Positions 1-8,335 are shown, counted from the first letter of the stretch. The stretch: 17,360 nt of DNA from Bacteroidales bacterium (GCA_024762735.1 JANTGU010000015.1:1-17360), one strand, 5' to 3'. Made by a program: numbers and translations. The notes: generated by a model from the letters alone, not told the origin.

Positions 1-1076
1 TTCCCTGGTATATTTTACTGGGGCTTTGTACCGGGTTCGTGTCGCTGTACTTTACCAAAACAACCCTTTATGTCGAAAAACAGATTAAATCGGTTAAAAA
101 AATGTGGCAGCGGGTGTTGCTGGGCAGCTTCCTGGTGGGTGTTTTGATATTTGTTTTTCCATCGTTGTACGGCGAGGGCTACGAGTTTTTAAGGGAGCTT
201 ATCAACGGGAAAACACAGATGGTTATCAATGAAAACCTGTTTGGAAAGCCACATGCTGCCAGTGTCATTTTGATGTTATTAACGGCGATCGTTTTTATCA
301 AGGTTATTGCCATGGCCTTAACCTCGGGCTCGGGAGGGGTAGGAGGTATTTTTGCCCCTTCGCTGTTCGTGGGGGGTATTTTTGGCGGCGTGTTTGGTGA
401 ATTAATCAACCTGCTTCCTTTTGTACATATACCTGTGAATGCTACTGCCCTGGTGGGTATGTCGGGGGTGATGGCCGGCGTGATGCACGCGCCCCTGACC
501 GGAATATTTCTTATCGCTGAATTTACCGGGGGATACAGCTTGTTTACGCCGCTTATTATCACGGCCACGGTCTCCTACCTGACCATCATGTATTTCGAAC
601 CCCACTCGATATATACTAAACGATTGGCCGAACGGGGCGAACTGCTAACCCATCATAAGGATAAAGCCGTGCTGATGATGATGAATGTGAAGTCACTTAT
701 AGAAACCAATTTTAAAACCATTCATAAAGATGCCACCCTGGGCGATTTGGTCAAGGTAATTTCTCAGTCGGAAAGGAATATTATTCCTGTGGTGGATGAT
801 GACAACACTTTTTTCGGGCTTGTATTTGTGAATGATATCAGGAATATAATTTTTAAACCTGAATTGTACGATAAAGTGTACGTGGAAGAGGTGATGTTTA
901 TGCCCGACCCCATTGTTTCGCCCAATGAAAATATGGAGTCGGTGGCACAAAAGTTTCAGAACTCCCGCAACTACAACCTGCCGGTGGTAGACAAGGGGAA
1001 ATATATTGGTTTTGTTTCGCGCGCCCGTGTTTTTTCTACCTACCGTAAATTGCTGGAAGAAATATCTGACGAGTAA
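1..1076 (+). CDS. CLC-type chloride channel/antiporter with C-terminal CBS pair (5' end missing)
   Basis: C-terminal part of a CLC-family chloride channel or Cl-/H+ antiporter of the inner membrane. The reading frame is open back to base 3, so the gene starts upstream. A GTG at 39 lies inside a transmembrane helix that reads through from the edge and is not a credible start. The conserved GxFAP chloride-binding motif is visible as GGIFAPSLFVGG (about 342-378), followed by the GMSGVMAGVMHAPLTGI helix. The gating-glutamate GKEGP motif would lie upstream and cannot be checked, so channel and antiporter cannot be distinguished. After the membrane part come two cytoplasmic CBS domains (about 690-875 and 880-1060), which in this family can bind adenine nucleotides and modulate gating. 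The stop TAA is followed by a T-rich stretch but no clear hairpin. No functional link to the operon downstream is evident. Confidence 0.9.
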   Translation, partial: PWYILLGLCTGFVSLYFTKTTLYVEKQIKSVKKMWQRVLLGSFLVGVLIFVFPSLYGEGYEFLRELINGKTQMVINENLFGKPHAASVILMLLTAIVFIKVIAMALTSGSGGVGGIFAPSLFVGGIFGGVFGELINLLPFVHIPVNATALVGMSGVMAGVMHAPLTGIFLIAEFTGGYSLFTPLIITATVSYLTIMYFEPHSIYTKRLAERGELLTHHKDKAVLMMMNVKSLIETNFKTIHKDATLGDLVKVISQSERNIIPVVDDDNTFFGLVFVNDIRNIIFKPELYDKVYVEEVMFMPDPIVSPNENMESVAQKFQNSRNYNLPVVDKGKYIGFVSRARVFSTYRKLLEEISDE

Positions 1077-1165
1077 GGGCTTTTTTATTTTTTCTTTGCA
1101 ATAGCCTGGTTCAGGGTTACAAATTTTTTAATCTCAAAGAATAACATAGAATTAAAAGTTTTTTC

Positions 1166-1173
1166 TAACTTTG
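1166..1173 (+). promoter_or_regulatory. Bacteroidota-type -7 box upstream of the sensor kinase
   Basis: TAACTTTG matches the TAnnTTTG -7 consensus of the Bacteroidota housekeeping sigma factor exactly. It lies 21 bp before the ATG at 1195, which would give a short leader. No good -33 TTTG was found at the expected spacing, so the call rests on the -7 box and its position. The box overlaps a possible TTG start at 1171, which argues against that codon as the start. Confidence 0.45.
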
Positions 1174-1194
1174 TTGATTAACCTTTACCTTTCT

Positions 1195-4100
1195 ATGTTA
1201 AATAAGAAACTGCTCATACTATTTGTTGTTGTTTTATCAACTCCTACGTTGTTTGCCGACGGATATTTGCGCTTTTCCTATTACGGTTCTGCTGACGGAC
1301 TTAGCCAAAATACCATTAACACAGTTTTTAAAGATAGCCAGGGCTTTATGTGGTTCGGTACCAACGACGGGCTAAACCGTTTCGATGGGAAAACCTTTAA
1401 AGTATTTCAACAAAGTCATTCAAAAGCCAACAGTATAGGGGCAAACGGGATAACGAGCATAACCGAAGACGCTGAACATCACCTTTGGATTGGAACCAGA
1501 CAAAACGGGATAAGCATCTATTGTCCCGAAAAAGATAGTTTTGCTATACTTAATCACAAAGATAATAATCCCGAATCCATTGCGAAAAATTATGTATCAA
1601 ATGTCCGTTTTATAAAACCCGGTTTGTTATTGGCTGGTTTTACAAACGAAAAAGTTGACATAATCAACACCAAAACCTTGGACATAAAGCATGTTACCTT
1701 ACCCGGGCAGGATTCTGTGCTGCATTTGACCCGAACCTGTTTTGCAAAAGATGAGTACGGTAATATCTGGCTCGGGTCGGCATCCAAAGGACTGTTTTTG
1801 CTTGATACGGTAGTTTACGAGGTGATTCATATACCTCTTTTTGGTAAACACACCAAAATTGATAACGACGAACCGGTTGGGGTAACGGATATTAAAATTC
1901 TTGATAAAAACCATTTGATCATAGCTACTTCCCGGACAGGGATGATTTTATTTGATGTTATCAACCACACTTATAAACAAATATCACTTAATAATCCAAA
2001 AGATTATATGGAGGGTAATTATAATATTGTCAGCTCTTTAGAAATAATAAACGACAGTGTTATTTGGGCCACAACCTTTGATATTGGATTGGTTGAATAC
2101 AACATTAACTCGGACAAAGCAACTTATTATAACACCTTTACCGGTAATAACAATTTGGCCTTTAACGGGTTTTTATCGATTTACAAGGACAACCAGGGAA
2201 TTGTGTGGTTAGGAAGCAACGGGATAGGGCTCTATTATTTTAACCCCCAGTCAGCCTTATTTATCACCTCCAACAATAAAACTACTCAAAAGCCACGCTT
2301 GCATTTCAGCAGTGTAAGGTCCATTTATAAAAAGGGGAAATTTCTGTTTGTGGGGGGCTATGCAGGTCTCGACAGAATAGATTTAGACAGCAAGCAGTGC
2401 ACCGGTATTTTCACTCAATCTATCCCGTATCATATCACTGAGCTTCCGGGTGACCCGGGATTTTTGTGGATAGCCCAGGAAGGAGGAAGTAATTTACTCA
2501 GGTTAAACATCCAAAACAACAGCATTGAACAGATTCCTACGGTAGATCCGAAAAGTCCTGATAATTTGTTTCCCTTTTTTAAAATTCTGCCTTACAACGA
2601 CTCGTGTCTTTGGCTAGGAAACATTCGGGGAAACCTGATGCTTTATAACTATAAACTCCATAAACGGGTGAAAATATTTTCTCCTGCCACCATACCCGGT
2701 TTTGTCGGGGGTAGTCTTTTGGCACTTTATTATCGGGCTGACAAAAACCAACTGTGGATAGGTTCTATGACAGATGGTCTTGCCGTGATAAATCCTGATA
2801 ATGGAAAACTCATTTATCGTTTCAATGACGTGGACACCGGAGCTTCGCGACACTATGTTAATGCCGTTAAAACCATTGTGGAAGATCGTAAAGGCCATAT
2901 TTGGATTGGTACCGGAAATGGCTTGTATCAATTTAATGATAGGACAGCATCTTTCACGGGATATTTTACTTCCGATGGTTTACCCAACAACACGGTTTAC
3001 GCTATTTTGGAAGACAAACAGGGATGTTTTTGGCTGAGTACCAACAAGGGGATATCGAGGTTTAATCCCGAAAACGAATCATTCCTTAATTTTGATAGTA
3101 AATTTGGCCTGCAGGATGACGAGTTTAACGCCAATGCTTATTTTAAAGATAGCACCGGATTTTTTTGTTTGGGAGGGATTAAAGGCATTACCTGGTTTTA
3201 TCCTGATAAATTTACTATGGATACGCTCAATACTAAAACAGTAATCACGGAGGTAACTATTAACAATAAAACCGTACCTGTATCTTTAATCAATTCGGGA
3301 GCACCACTGGAAATTCCTTTTCAAACTTATAATGTTAGCATTACTTTTTCCGGATTAGATTACCTTAACCCTGCCAGTATCAATTATCGTTATCGCATCA
3401 ATAATGGCGTCTGGGTTTTGTTGGGTAACAAAAATAGTATCCATCTTGGAAGGACAGAATTTGGGTTGAATAAAATAGTAATCAACGCTACAAACACGGT
3501 AGGGCAGTGGAGCAAGCATTACGCTGAAATAGTATTAGATTTTAAAAGACCCGTCTACCTTAGGCTTTGGTTTATTGGCTTGATAGTTTTAATTATCGTG
3601 TTGCTGGGTATCGCTTATTTTTATTACCGGACCCTGGTATTACGAAGAAGGCAACGCCACCTGGAGTATGAAATCAATAAGGCAACCAAAGATTTAAAAA
3701 AGATACAGTCAAAACTGGAAAAAGAAATCAAGCACAAGGAAATCGTGGAAAGGCAACTTCGCGAAAGCAATGCCACGAAAACAAAAGTGTTTTCAATCAT
3801 CGGTCACGATTTAATCAACCCGTTTAATGCCCTGCTGGGTTTTAGCGAGCTGCTTAGAGAAAACATTGAGTTTGCTTCAAAAGAGGAACTGAAATCGTAT
3901 TCCAACGTGATGTACCATTCAAGCCATTCGTTGTTCGATATGGTGCAGAACATTCTAAATTGGTCCAGGGCGCAACAAAACAAAATTGTATCCTTTCCCG
4001 AAATGGTTAAGCTGCACGATTTGGTTCAGTTAGTTTTTAGTGCGCAAAGTCAGCATGCCAATTCTAAAGAGATTAAGCTGGTTAACAATGTTCCAAAAAA

Positions 4101-4467
4101 CCTGGAAGTCTATTTTGATCGTAACATGCTGGAAATTATCATACGAAACCTGGTTTCGAATGCCATCAAGTTTTCACACAAAAATTCCTCCATCGAGGTG
4201 AGTGCCCGAAAGAATCATAGCAAGGTACTGGTAGATATAAAAGACGAGGGAATTGGCATGAGCCAGGCGCAGGTTGAAAACTTGTTTAATCCCGACCGAA
4301 GCACAAAAAAAACCGGTACCAACGATGAAAAGGGAACAGGGTTAGGGCTGCTGCTGGTAAAAGAGTTTATTAATAAAAATAAAGCCTCAATTCACGTGGA
4401 TAGTAAGGAGGGAGAGGGCACCAGGTTTACTTTGGTTTTGAAGGCGGAAAAATACCAAGGAGCATAA
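1195..4467 (+). CDS. Two-component-regulator-propeller sensor histidine kinase
   Basis: Membrane sensor kinase of about 1090 residues. Residues 1-22 form a signal peptide (LLILFVVVLSTPTLFA). Then comes a long periplasmic region of Reg_prop blades with repeated [FI]WIGT/MWFGT-type motifs (for example MWFGTNDGLNRFDG, LWIGTRQNGI, IWIGTGNGLYQF, FWLSTNKGISRF). A Y_Y_Y domain follows (about 683-785), then one transmembrane helix (about 790-815), a short coiled coil, a HisKA domain with phospho-acceptor His871 in IGHDLINPFNALLG, and a HATPase_c domain (N box RNLVSNAIKFSH, G1 DEGIGM at about 1017, G2 KGTGLGLLLV). The protein ends there. The receiver and AraC-type HTH domains of the usual Bacteroidota hybrid sensors are absent, so it must act on a separate response regulator, none of which is in the window. 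I chose ATG 1195 because the upstream TTG at 1171 overlaps a -7 box and the ATG gives a clean signal peptide. The ligand is unknown. Confidence 0.92.
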   Translation: MLNKKLLILFVVVLSTPTLFADGYLRFSYYGSADGLSQNTINTVFKDSQGFMWFGTNDGLNRFDGKTFKVFQQSHSKANSIGANGITSITEDAEHHLWIGTRQNGISIYCPEKDSFAILNHKDNNPESIAKNYVSNVRFIKPGLLLAGFTNEKVDIINTKTLDIKHVTLPGQDSVLHLTRTCFAKDEYGNIWLGSASKGLFLLDTVVYEVIHIPLFGKHTKIDNDEPVGVTDIKILDKNHLIIATSRTGMILFDVINHTYKQISLNNPKDYMEGNYNIVSSLEIINDSVIWATTFDIGLVEYNINSDKATYYNTFTGNNNLAFNGFLSIYKDNQGIVWLGSNGIGLYYFNPQSALFITSNNKTTQKPRLHFSSVRSIYKKGKFLFVGGYAGLDRIDLDSKQCTGIFTQSIPYHITELPGDPGFLWIAQEGGSNLLRLNIQNNSIEQIPTVDPKSPDNLFPFFKILPYNDSCLWLGNIRGNLMLYNYKLHKRVKIFSPATIPGFVGGSLLALYYRADKNQLWIGSMTDGLAVINPDNGKLIYRFNDVDTGASRHYVNAVKTIVEDRKGHIWIGTGNGLYQFNDRTASFTGYFTSDGLPNNTVYAILEDKQGCFWLSTNKGISRFNPENESFLNFDSKFGLQDDEFNANAYFKDSTGFFCLGGIKGITWFYPDKFTMDTLNTKTVITEVTINNKTVPVSLINSGAPLEIPFQTYNVSITFSGLDYLNPASINYRYRINNGVWVLLGNKNSIHLGRTEFGLNKIVINATNTVGQWSKHYAEIVLDFKRPVYLRLWFIGLIVLIIVLLGIAYFYYRTLVLRRRQRHLEYEINKATKDLKKIQSKLEKEIKHKEIVERQLRESNATKTKVFSIIGHDLINPFNALLGFSELLRENIEFASKEELKSYSNVMYHSSHSLFDMVQNILNWSRAQQNKIVSFPEMVKLHDLVQLVFSAQSQHANSKEIKLVNNVPKNLEVYFDRNMLEIIIRNLVSNAIKFSHKNSSIEVSARKNHSKVLVDIKDEGIGMSQAQVENLFNPDRSTKKTGTNDEKGTGLGLLLVKEFINKNKASIHVDSKEGEGTRFTLVLKAEKYQGA

Positions 4468-4820
4468 TCTAACAGGAAACGACAAGACACTCGATAAATC
4501 CTATTGTACATTAGATAAGGTAAGAAAACCCCTTTTTAAGGGAATCACGTAATTTAATATATCCATCATTGCCTTTACATTTTTAAAGATTCAAAATAGA
4601 AGATTTAATGTGATATAAATAACAGTAAAATAAGTGATAAACAGCATATATAGTTATTTTTTATCAACAAACAGCGTCCATATTCCGGTTTTCTCAGGGG
4701 CATATTTATTTAAACTGAAAATAAATTAACTATCTACATATATAGCGTGTTTTTATACAATATCAATTAGACTATTTTTGCCATCATAATTAGCTAATGA
4801 TAAATTAAAAACATAGTATT
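4468..4820. other. AT-rich noncoding spacer between kinase and operon
   Basis: No credible gene is present: all frames are broken and the region is markedly richer in A+T than its neighbours. It contains a small perfect hairpin (CCCTT-TTT-AAGGG, 4530-4542) without a following T run, so it is a poor terminator candidate. CATATATAG occurs twice, at 4645-4653 and 4737-4745. Both copies are followed by a T-rich TTTTTAT and CAA, an imperfect direct repeat 92 bp apart. The second copy abuts the -33 region of the predicted operon promoter and could be a regulator site (inference). Confidence 0.5.
4750..4780 (+). promoter_or_regulatory. Predicted promoter of the Mbx-like operon
   Basis: TATTTTTG at 4773-4780 matches the Bacteroidota -7 consensus TAnnTTTG exactly. 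TTTT at 4750-4753 lies 19 bp upstream, the expected spacing for the -33 TTTG box (3 of 4 bases). It is 40 bp before the ATG at 4821, giving a leader of roughly 30 nt. It is the best promoter candidate before a run of 14 genes with no gap above 22 bp until the last one. Confidence 0.5.
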
Positions 4821-5819
4821 ATGGACTTGTCAGTCAGTTACTTAGGTTTGAAAATCAAAAACCCCATCGTGGTGGGCAGTTCCAGCTTAACCGCGTCGAT
4901 TGAAAACCTGAAAAAGATTGAAAACAGTGGTGCCGGAGCTGTTGTTTTAAAATCAATCTTCGAAGAGGAAATCTTTTATGAATACCAAAGTATTCTTGAA
5001 AAAGAAAAAGATTTAGAATTTCCTGATGTTCGCTTTCTTGATTATTACGATTACAAAATCAAACAAGACAACATTAAAAAGTATCTTGAATTAATTAAAG
5101 AGGCAAAGAGCACTTTGAAAATTCCGGTGATTGCCAGTATTAACTGTAAAAGCTCCTGGGAGTGGAGTTTCTTTGCCAAGAAACTGGAAGAGGCCGGTGC
5201 CGATGCCATCGAGCTTAACATGTTCGTGCTGCCTTCTGATTTTGACCTTACCTGCAACAAGGTGGAAGAAACTTATCTTAAAATCATTGATAGTATTACC
5301 GCTGCTGTTAAAGTTCCGGTAGCTGCCAAGCTGAGTTACTATTCGGCTAATCTGGCTGCTTTCGTGAAAAAAGTTTCGGAAACCAAGGTGGATGGCGTGG
5401 TTTTATTCAACAGGTTTTTTCACCCTGATTTCGATATCGACAACTTCACGTTAGTGCCAAGCAATGTATTGAGTCGTTCTTCCGACCTGGCTATTTCGTT
5501 GCGTTGGATGTCGATTTTAGCAGGTCGTGTTGACAGTGACCTTATTGCTTCTACCGGTGTGCACGATGGGGCTTCGGTGGTGAAAGAAATTTTAGCCGGT
5601 GCCGATGCCGTGCAGGTAGTTTCATCGCTTTACAAACATGGCATCGAATCTATTGAAGATATGCTGCAGGAGTTACAGGCCTGGATGGAAAAACACGGCT
5701 TTAACAAAATTGATGACTTTAAAGGTAAAATGAGCCAGGAGAAGAGCCCGAACCCTGCCGAGTACGAAAGAGTTCAGTTTATGCGCTACTTTGAAGGTAA
5801 AAAATACAACCTCGGTTAA
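4821..5819 (+). CDS. Dihydroorotate dehydrogenase-like flavoprotein (not PyrD)
   Basis: A 332-residue TIM-barrel protein of the DHODH-like family, probably binding FMN and cytoplasmic. Family features are the N-terminal VSYLGLKIKNPIVVGSSSLT, Lys170 in VPVAAKLSYY (position of the FMN/substrate lysine), Asn198 in VVLFNRFF, and the C-terminal phosphate-binding region STGVHDGASVVKEILAGADAVQVVSS (about 244-269; the last glycine/phosphate loop of the barrel). The active-site loop that reads N-L-S-C-P-N in true class-1 enzymes is ELNMFVLPSDF here. It has no catalytic Cys or Ser, so pyrimidine synthesis is unlikely. Only two cysteines are present and they form no Fe-S motif. It is the first gene of the operon, 17 bp before the MrpE gene, which suggests a role tied to the complex or to its electron donor. 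From memory, such proteins are often encoded next to pyruvate:ferredoxin oxidoreductase genes in Bacteroidota. The substrate is unknown. Confidence 0.85.
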   Translation: MDLSVSYLGLKIKNPIVVGSSSLTASIENLKKIENSGAGAVVLKSIFEEEIFYEYQSILEKEKDLEFPDVRFLDYYDYKIKQDNIKKYLELIKEAKSTLKIPVIASINCKSSWEWSFFAKKLEEAGADAIELNMFVLPSDFDLTCNKVEETYLKIIDSITAAVKVPVAAKLSYYSANLAAFVKKVSETKVDGVVLFNRFFHPDFDIDNFTLVPSNVLSRSSDLAISLRWMSILAGRVDSDLIASTGVHDGASVVKEILAGADAVQVVSSLYKHGIESIEDMLQELQAWMEKHGFNKIDDFKGKMSQEKSPNPAEYERVQFMRYFEGKKYNLG

Positions 5820-5836
5820 TTAAAAAATTAATTTTT

Positions 5837-6349
5837 ATGCAAGCATTAACATTGAATCAAAAACTGGGAAGGTTTATCGTGAATTGGGTATTCCTAATGT
5901 TGTTGTGGATTATGTTTACCAGTACGTTTGCTGCTCAGGAATTGATAGTTGGTGGGTTACTTACCATGATTATCTCGTTGTTAAGCATTCGTCTGTTCAC
6001 CTGTTGTGATTTATCATTACTTAGCCCTGTTAAGATATTCTGGATGGTATATTACTTTGGTGTTTTTCTGGTAGCGCTTATTCAGGCCAACCTGGATGTT
6101 GCCCGCAGGGTAATATCCCCTTCGCTTCCCATTAACCCGGGTGTTGTTAAATTTAAAACCAAGTTGAAAACAAACTATTCAAAAATGGTTTTAGCCAACA
6201 GCATTACCCTTACGCCCGGAACGCTGACCATTGATGTGGTGGGTGACACCTTTTACATCCACTGGATTGATGTACAAACTACCGATCCGGAGAAAGCGTT
6301 CACAGAAATTGCCGAATCTTTTGAAAAAGTTTTATTAAAAATATTTTAA
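5837..6349 (+). CDS. mrpE: Mrp-type Na+/H+ antiporter subunit E (MbxA-like)
   Basis: A 170-residue membrane protein of the MrpE/MnhE family. The hydrophobic N-terminal half has about three helices (roughly 13-32, 34-53 and 68-87). It is followed by the family signature ANLDVARRVISPSLPINPGV and a small C-terminal domain with TLTPGTLTIDV and FYIHWIDV. Length fits the family (about 160-170). In Mrp antiporters, MrpE is part of the small-subunit module that supports Na+ translocation and assembly, and in Mbh/Mbx complexes it is the first gene of the sodium module. Its stop codon overlaps the next ATG by one base, suggesting coupled translation. Confidence 0.9.
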   Translation: MQALTLNQKLGRFIVNWVFLMLLWIMFTSTFAAQELIVGGLLTMIISLLSIRLFTCCDLSLLSPVKIFWMVYYFGVFLVALIQANLDVARRVISPSLPINPGVVKFKTKLKTNYSKMVLANSITLTPGTLTIDVVGDTFYIHWIDVQTTDPEKAFTEIAESFEKVLLKIF

Positions 6350-6609
6350 TGATGACATACATTATTTATATAGCATTTTCGCTTATGGCATTGGGTATGA
6401 TTATGTCAGCCATACGATTTGTTAAAGGCCCCACGGCTGGCGACAGGGTTGTAGCGCTCGACACACTTACCACCATTGGCGTATCAGCACTGGTGCTGCT
6501 TGCTTATGTGTTTCAGCGTTTTATTTACGTTGATGTTGCATTGGTTTATGCGGTACTCGGGTTTATAGGAGTAATTGTAATTGCCAGATATTTGGAGGGT
6601 GCGCTATGA
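6349..6609 (+). CDS. mrpF: Mrp-type antiporter subunit F (MbxB-like)
   Basis: An 86-residue protein with three predicted transmembrane helices (about 2-22, 38-57 and 61-82) and the MrpF signature RFVKGPTAGDRVVALDTLT between the first two. Length matches the family. It belongs to the MrpEFG sodium-translocation module, which in MBH and MBS lies at the distal side of the membrane arm. The start overlaps the preceding stop by one base, and a second ATG follows immediately at 6352. The stop overlaps the next start as ATGA. Confidence 0.92.
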   Translation: MMTYIIYIAFSLMALGMIMSAIRFVKGPTAGDRVVALDTLTTIGVSALVLLAYVFQRFIYVDVALVYAVLGFIGVIVIARYLEGAL

Positions 6610-6971
6610 GTATTATGGAAATTATCGGCGGCATACTGATTATTATTGGTAGTATATTCCTGTTCCTCGGAGCCCTAGGAATTTACCGTATGCCCGACAT
6701 TTATAATCGTCTCCAGGCAGGTACCAAAGCTACCACCCTCGGAGCCATGAGTTTAATTCTTGGTGTTGGTTTTCTGGAGCCATCATGGATGCTGAAAAGT
6801 TTGGTTTTAATCATTTTCATTGCTTATTCCAACCCTATCAGCTCTCATGCGCTGGCACGGGCAACCTACCGTCGTGGTCACTATCCGCTTATTTTAAGCG
6901 ATGATAAAGAAAACATGGATGCCTACCAGGAAGTAGTCCCTCACGAAAAAGAAAAGGAGGAAAAGGTATGA
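6606..6971 (+). CDS. mrpG: Mrp-type antiporter subunit G (MbxC-like)
   Basis: A 121-residue protein with three hydrophobic helices and the MrpG signature GALGIYRMPDIYNRLQAGTK (about 22-41) followed by ATTLG. The C-terminal tail after residue 90 is polar and highly charged (ends HEKEKEEKV) and should be cytoplasmic. It completes the E-F-G module. ATGA overlaps exist on both sides, so expression is probably coupled to its neighbours. Confidence 0.92.
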   Translation: MSIMEIIGGILIIIGSIFLFLGALGIYRMPDIYNRLQAGTKATTLGAMSLILGVGFLEPSWMLKSLVLIIFIAYSNPISSHALARATYRRGHYPLILSDDKENMDAYQEVVPHEKEKEEKV

Positions 6972-7252
6972 TAGCATTTATTCTAATTCTGGTTTTACTT
7001 GTATTAATGATTGCCGCATCAATATATGCTGTAAGGCAAAAAGATTTGTTGTATGCTGTAATCGCCACGGGTATCATCAGCCTTATTCTTTCCATTCTGT
7101 TTTACCTGCTTCAGGCACCTGATGTGGCGCTGACCGAAGCAGCAATAGGGGTGGCATTAACCACCATTATTTTTGTGATTACCATTCGTAATACCGAAAG
7201 AATGGAAGTGGAAAAAGATAATAATAATAACACTAAACCAGCAGCGAAATGA
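6968..7252 (+). CDS. mbxD: DUF4040 / MbhD-like subunit of the membrane arm (MbxD-like)
   Basis: A 94-residue three-helix membrane protein. The conserved block LLQAPDVALTEAAIGVALTT (about 47-66) is the hallmark of the MbhD/DUF4040 family and of the corresponding helices in the C-terminal part of MrpA, where the acidic residue in the APDVALTEA helix is thought to lie in an ion path. The last 15 residues are polar (DNNNNTKPAAK). No full-length MrpA is encoded here: this gene and the next together supply the helices that sit at the MrpA C-terminus, as in Mbh and Mbx operons. ATGA overlaps on both sides. Confidence 0.9.
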   Translation: MIAFILILVLLVLMIAASIYAVRQKDLLYAVIATGIISLILSILFYLLQAPDVALTEAAIGVALTTIIFVITIRNTERMEVEKDNNNNTKPAAK

Positions 7253-7971
7253 AAAAGATATTAGTATTGTTATTGCTGGCTGTTGTGGGGTTTTATGTAG
7301 CCGAAACTTTTTTTGATATCGGTTTTGGAAACAGTCATTTTGTAAAAAATGAGGCTATTAAACCCGTTAAAGATATCTATCTGCAACAAACAGTGCAAGA
7401 GTTAAAAGTTTCCAACACGGTTACCAGTATCGTGGTTAACTTCAGAGGATTTGATACCTTGGGCGAGGTTACGGTACTGTTTCTTTCGGTAACTGCCCTT
7501 GGAAGTATTTTGTATAAGAAAAGGCACCACGTGGGTGAGCGGTCAGTATTGTTTTCTGCCAGTAGTATTGTTACTTCCGGTTCAAAACTGCTGTTTCCGG
7601 CCATCGTTTTACTGGGTGCCTACGTATTTATTCACGGACATCTGTCACCCGGCGGAGGTTTCCAGGGTGGTGTAATCATTGCCACAGGATTTTTATTGAT
7701 GCTGTTGGCTTACGAAAACTACTCGGTTAGCCACAACGGCTTGTCCATCGTTGAATCGTTAGCAGGTATCACCTTTGCCGGTGTTGGTTTGCTTGGTTTT
7801 ATGAATGGAGGAACTTTTCTTCAAAACTTCCTCCCTACGGGCGTTTTAAACGACCTGTTTAGTGGCGGTGTTATTCCTATTATCTACATCGCAGTAGGTT
7901 TTAAAGTAGCCGCCGAGCTTACCGGTGTTATTTATACTGTTTTAAACGAGAAAGGAGAGCAAAATGGATAG
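7249..7971 (+). CDS. mrpB: MrpA C-terminal-like plus MrpB domain fusion (MbxF-like)
   Basis: A 240-residue membrane protein with two parts. Residues 1-90 resemble MbhE and the extreme C-terminus of MrpA: a helix, a loop, the signature VVNFRGFDTLGEVTVLFLS (about 63-81) and a second helix. Residues 95-235 are an MrpB/MnhB domain with PAIVLLGAYVFIHGHLSPGG followed by GFQGG, a helix ending LLMLLAYENY, and a C-terminal GGVIPIIYIAVGFKVAAELT helix. In Mbh operons the two parts are usually separate genes (mbhE and mbhF), whereas here they are one chain. The overlap with the next gene is 8 bp. Confidence 0.88.
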   Translation: MKKILVLLLLAVVGFYVAETFFDIGFGNSHFVKNEAIKPVKDIYLQQTVQELKVSNTVTSIVVNFRGFDTLGEVTVLFLSVTALGSILYKKRHHVGERSVLFSASSIVTSGSKLLFPAIVLLGAYVFIHGHLSPGGGFQGGVIIATGFLLMLLAYENYSVSHNGLSIVESLAGITFAGVGLLGFMNGGTFLQNFLPTGVLNDLFSGGVIPIIYIAVGFKVAAELTGVIYTVLNEKGEQNG

Positions 7972-8335
7972 CACCTATTTTCAATATTTGGATTATGCCG
8001 TATATGGCACAGCAGTGTTGGTTATGCTAACCGGGCTGTATGCTGCCCTGGTAAAAAGGTCACTGCTTAAAATTGTCATCGGCCTGTCGATTGTCGATTC
8101 GGGGTTAAACCTGCTAATCGTTACCCTGGGCTATTTAAAAGGCGGTACCGCTCCTATCTTTTCAGCAGGTTACGACGGTACGCAAACAATGGTGGACCCC
8201 ATTCCGCAAGCACTGGTACTTACAGCCATTGTGATTGGTTTTGGTGTTACCGCGGTTGCCCTTTCACTCGTAATCCGTTTATGGAGACATCATCATACAT
8301 TATATATTGACGAAATAAAGAATTTAAAATGGTAG
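7964..8335 (+). CDS. mrpC: Mrp-type antiporter subunit C (NuoK-like, MbxG-like)
   Basis: A 123-residue homologue of MrpC/MnhC and complex I NuoK with three helices. Visible family features are GLYAALVKRSLLKIVIGLSI in the helix 1-2 region and DPIPQALVLTAIVIGFGVTA (about 83-102), typical of MrpC. The polar loop with GTAPIFSAGYDG precedes the latter. It forms part of the ion path next to the MrpD-like subunit that follows. The two genes overlap by 7 bp, with ATG 8329 lying inside the last codons. Confidence 0.92.
   Translation: MDSTYFQYLDYAVYGTAVLVMLTGLYAALVKRSLLKIVIGLSIVDSGLNLLIVTLGYLKGGTAPIFSAGYDGTQTMVDPIPQALVLTAIVIGFGVTAVALSLVIRLWRHHHTLYIDEIKNLKW

Noticed and set aside
1171..1194. TTG at 1171 as start of the sensor kinase
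   Set aside because: It overlaps a perfect TAnnTTTG -7 box (1166-1173), and the ATG at 1195 gives a typical signal peptide.
4530..4542. Rho-independent terminator after the sensor kinase
   Set aside because: The stem is only 5 bp and no T run follows it.
4821..5819. True dihydroorotate dehydrogenase (pyrD)
   Set aside because: The active-site loop lacks the catalytic Cys/Ser and the NLSCPN motif, and the gene sits in a respiratory operon with no pyrimidine genes.
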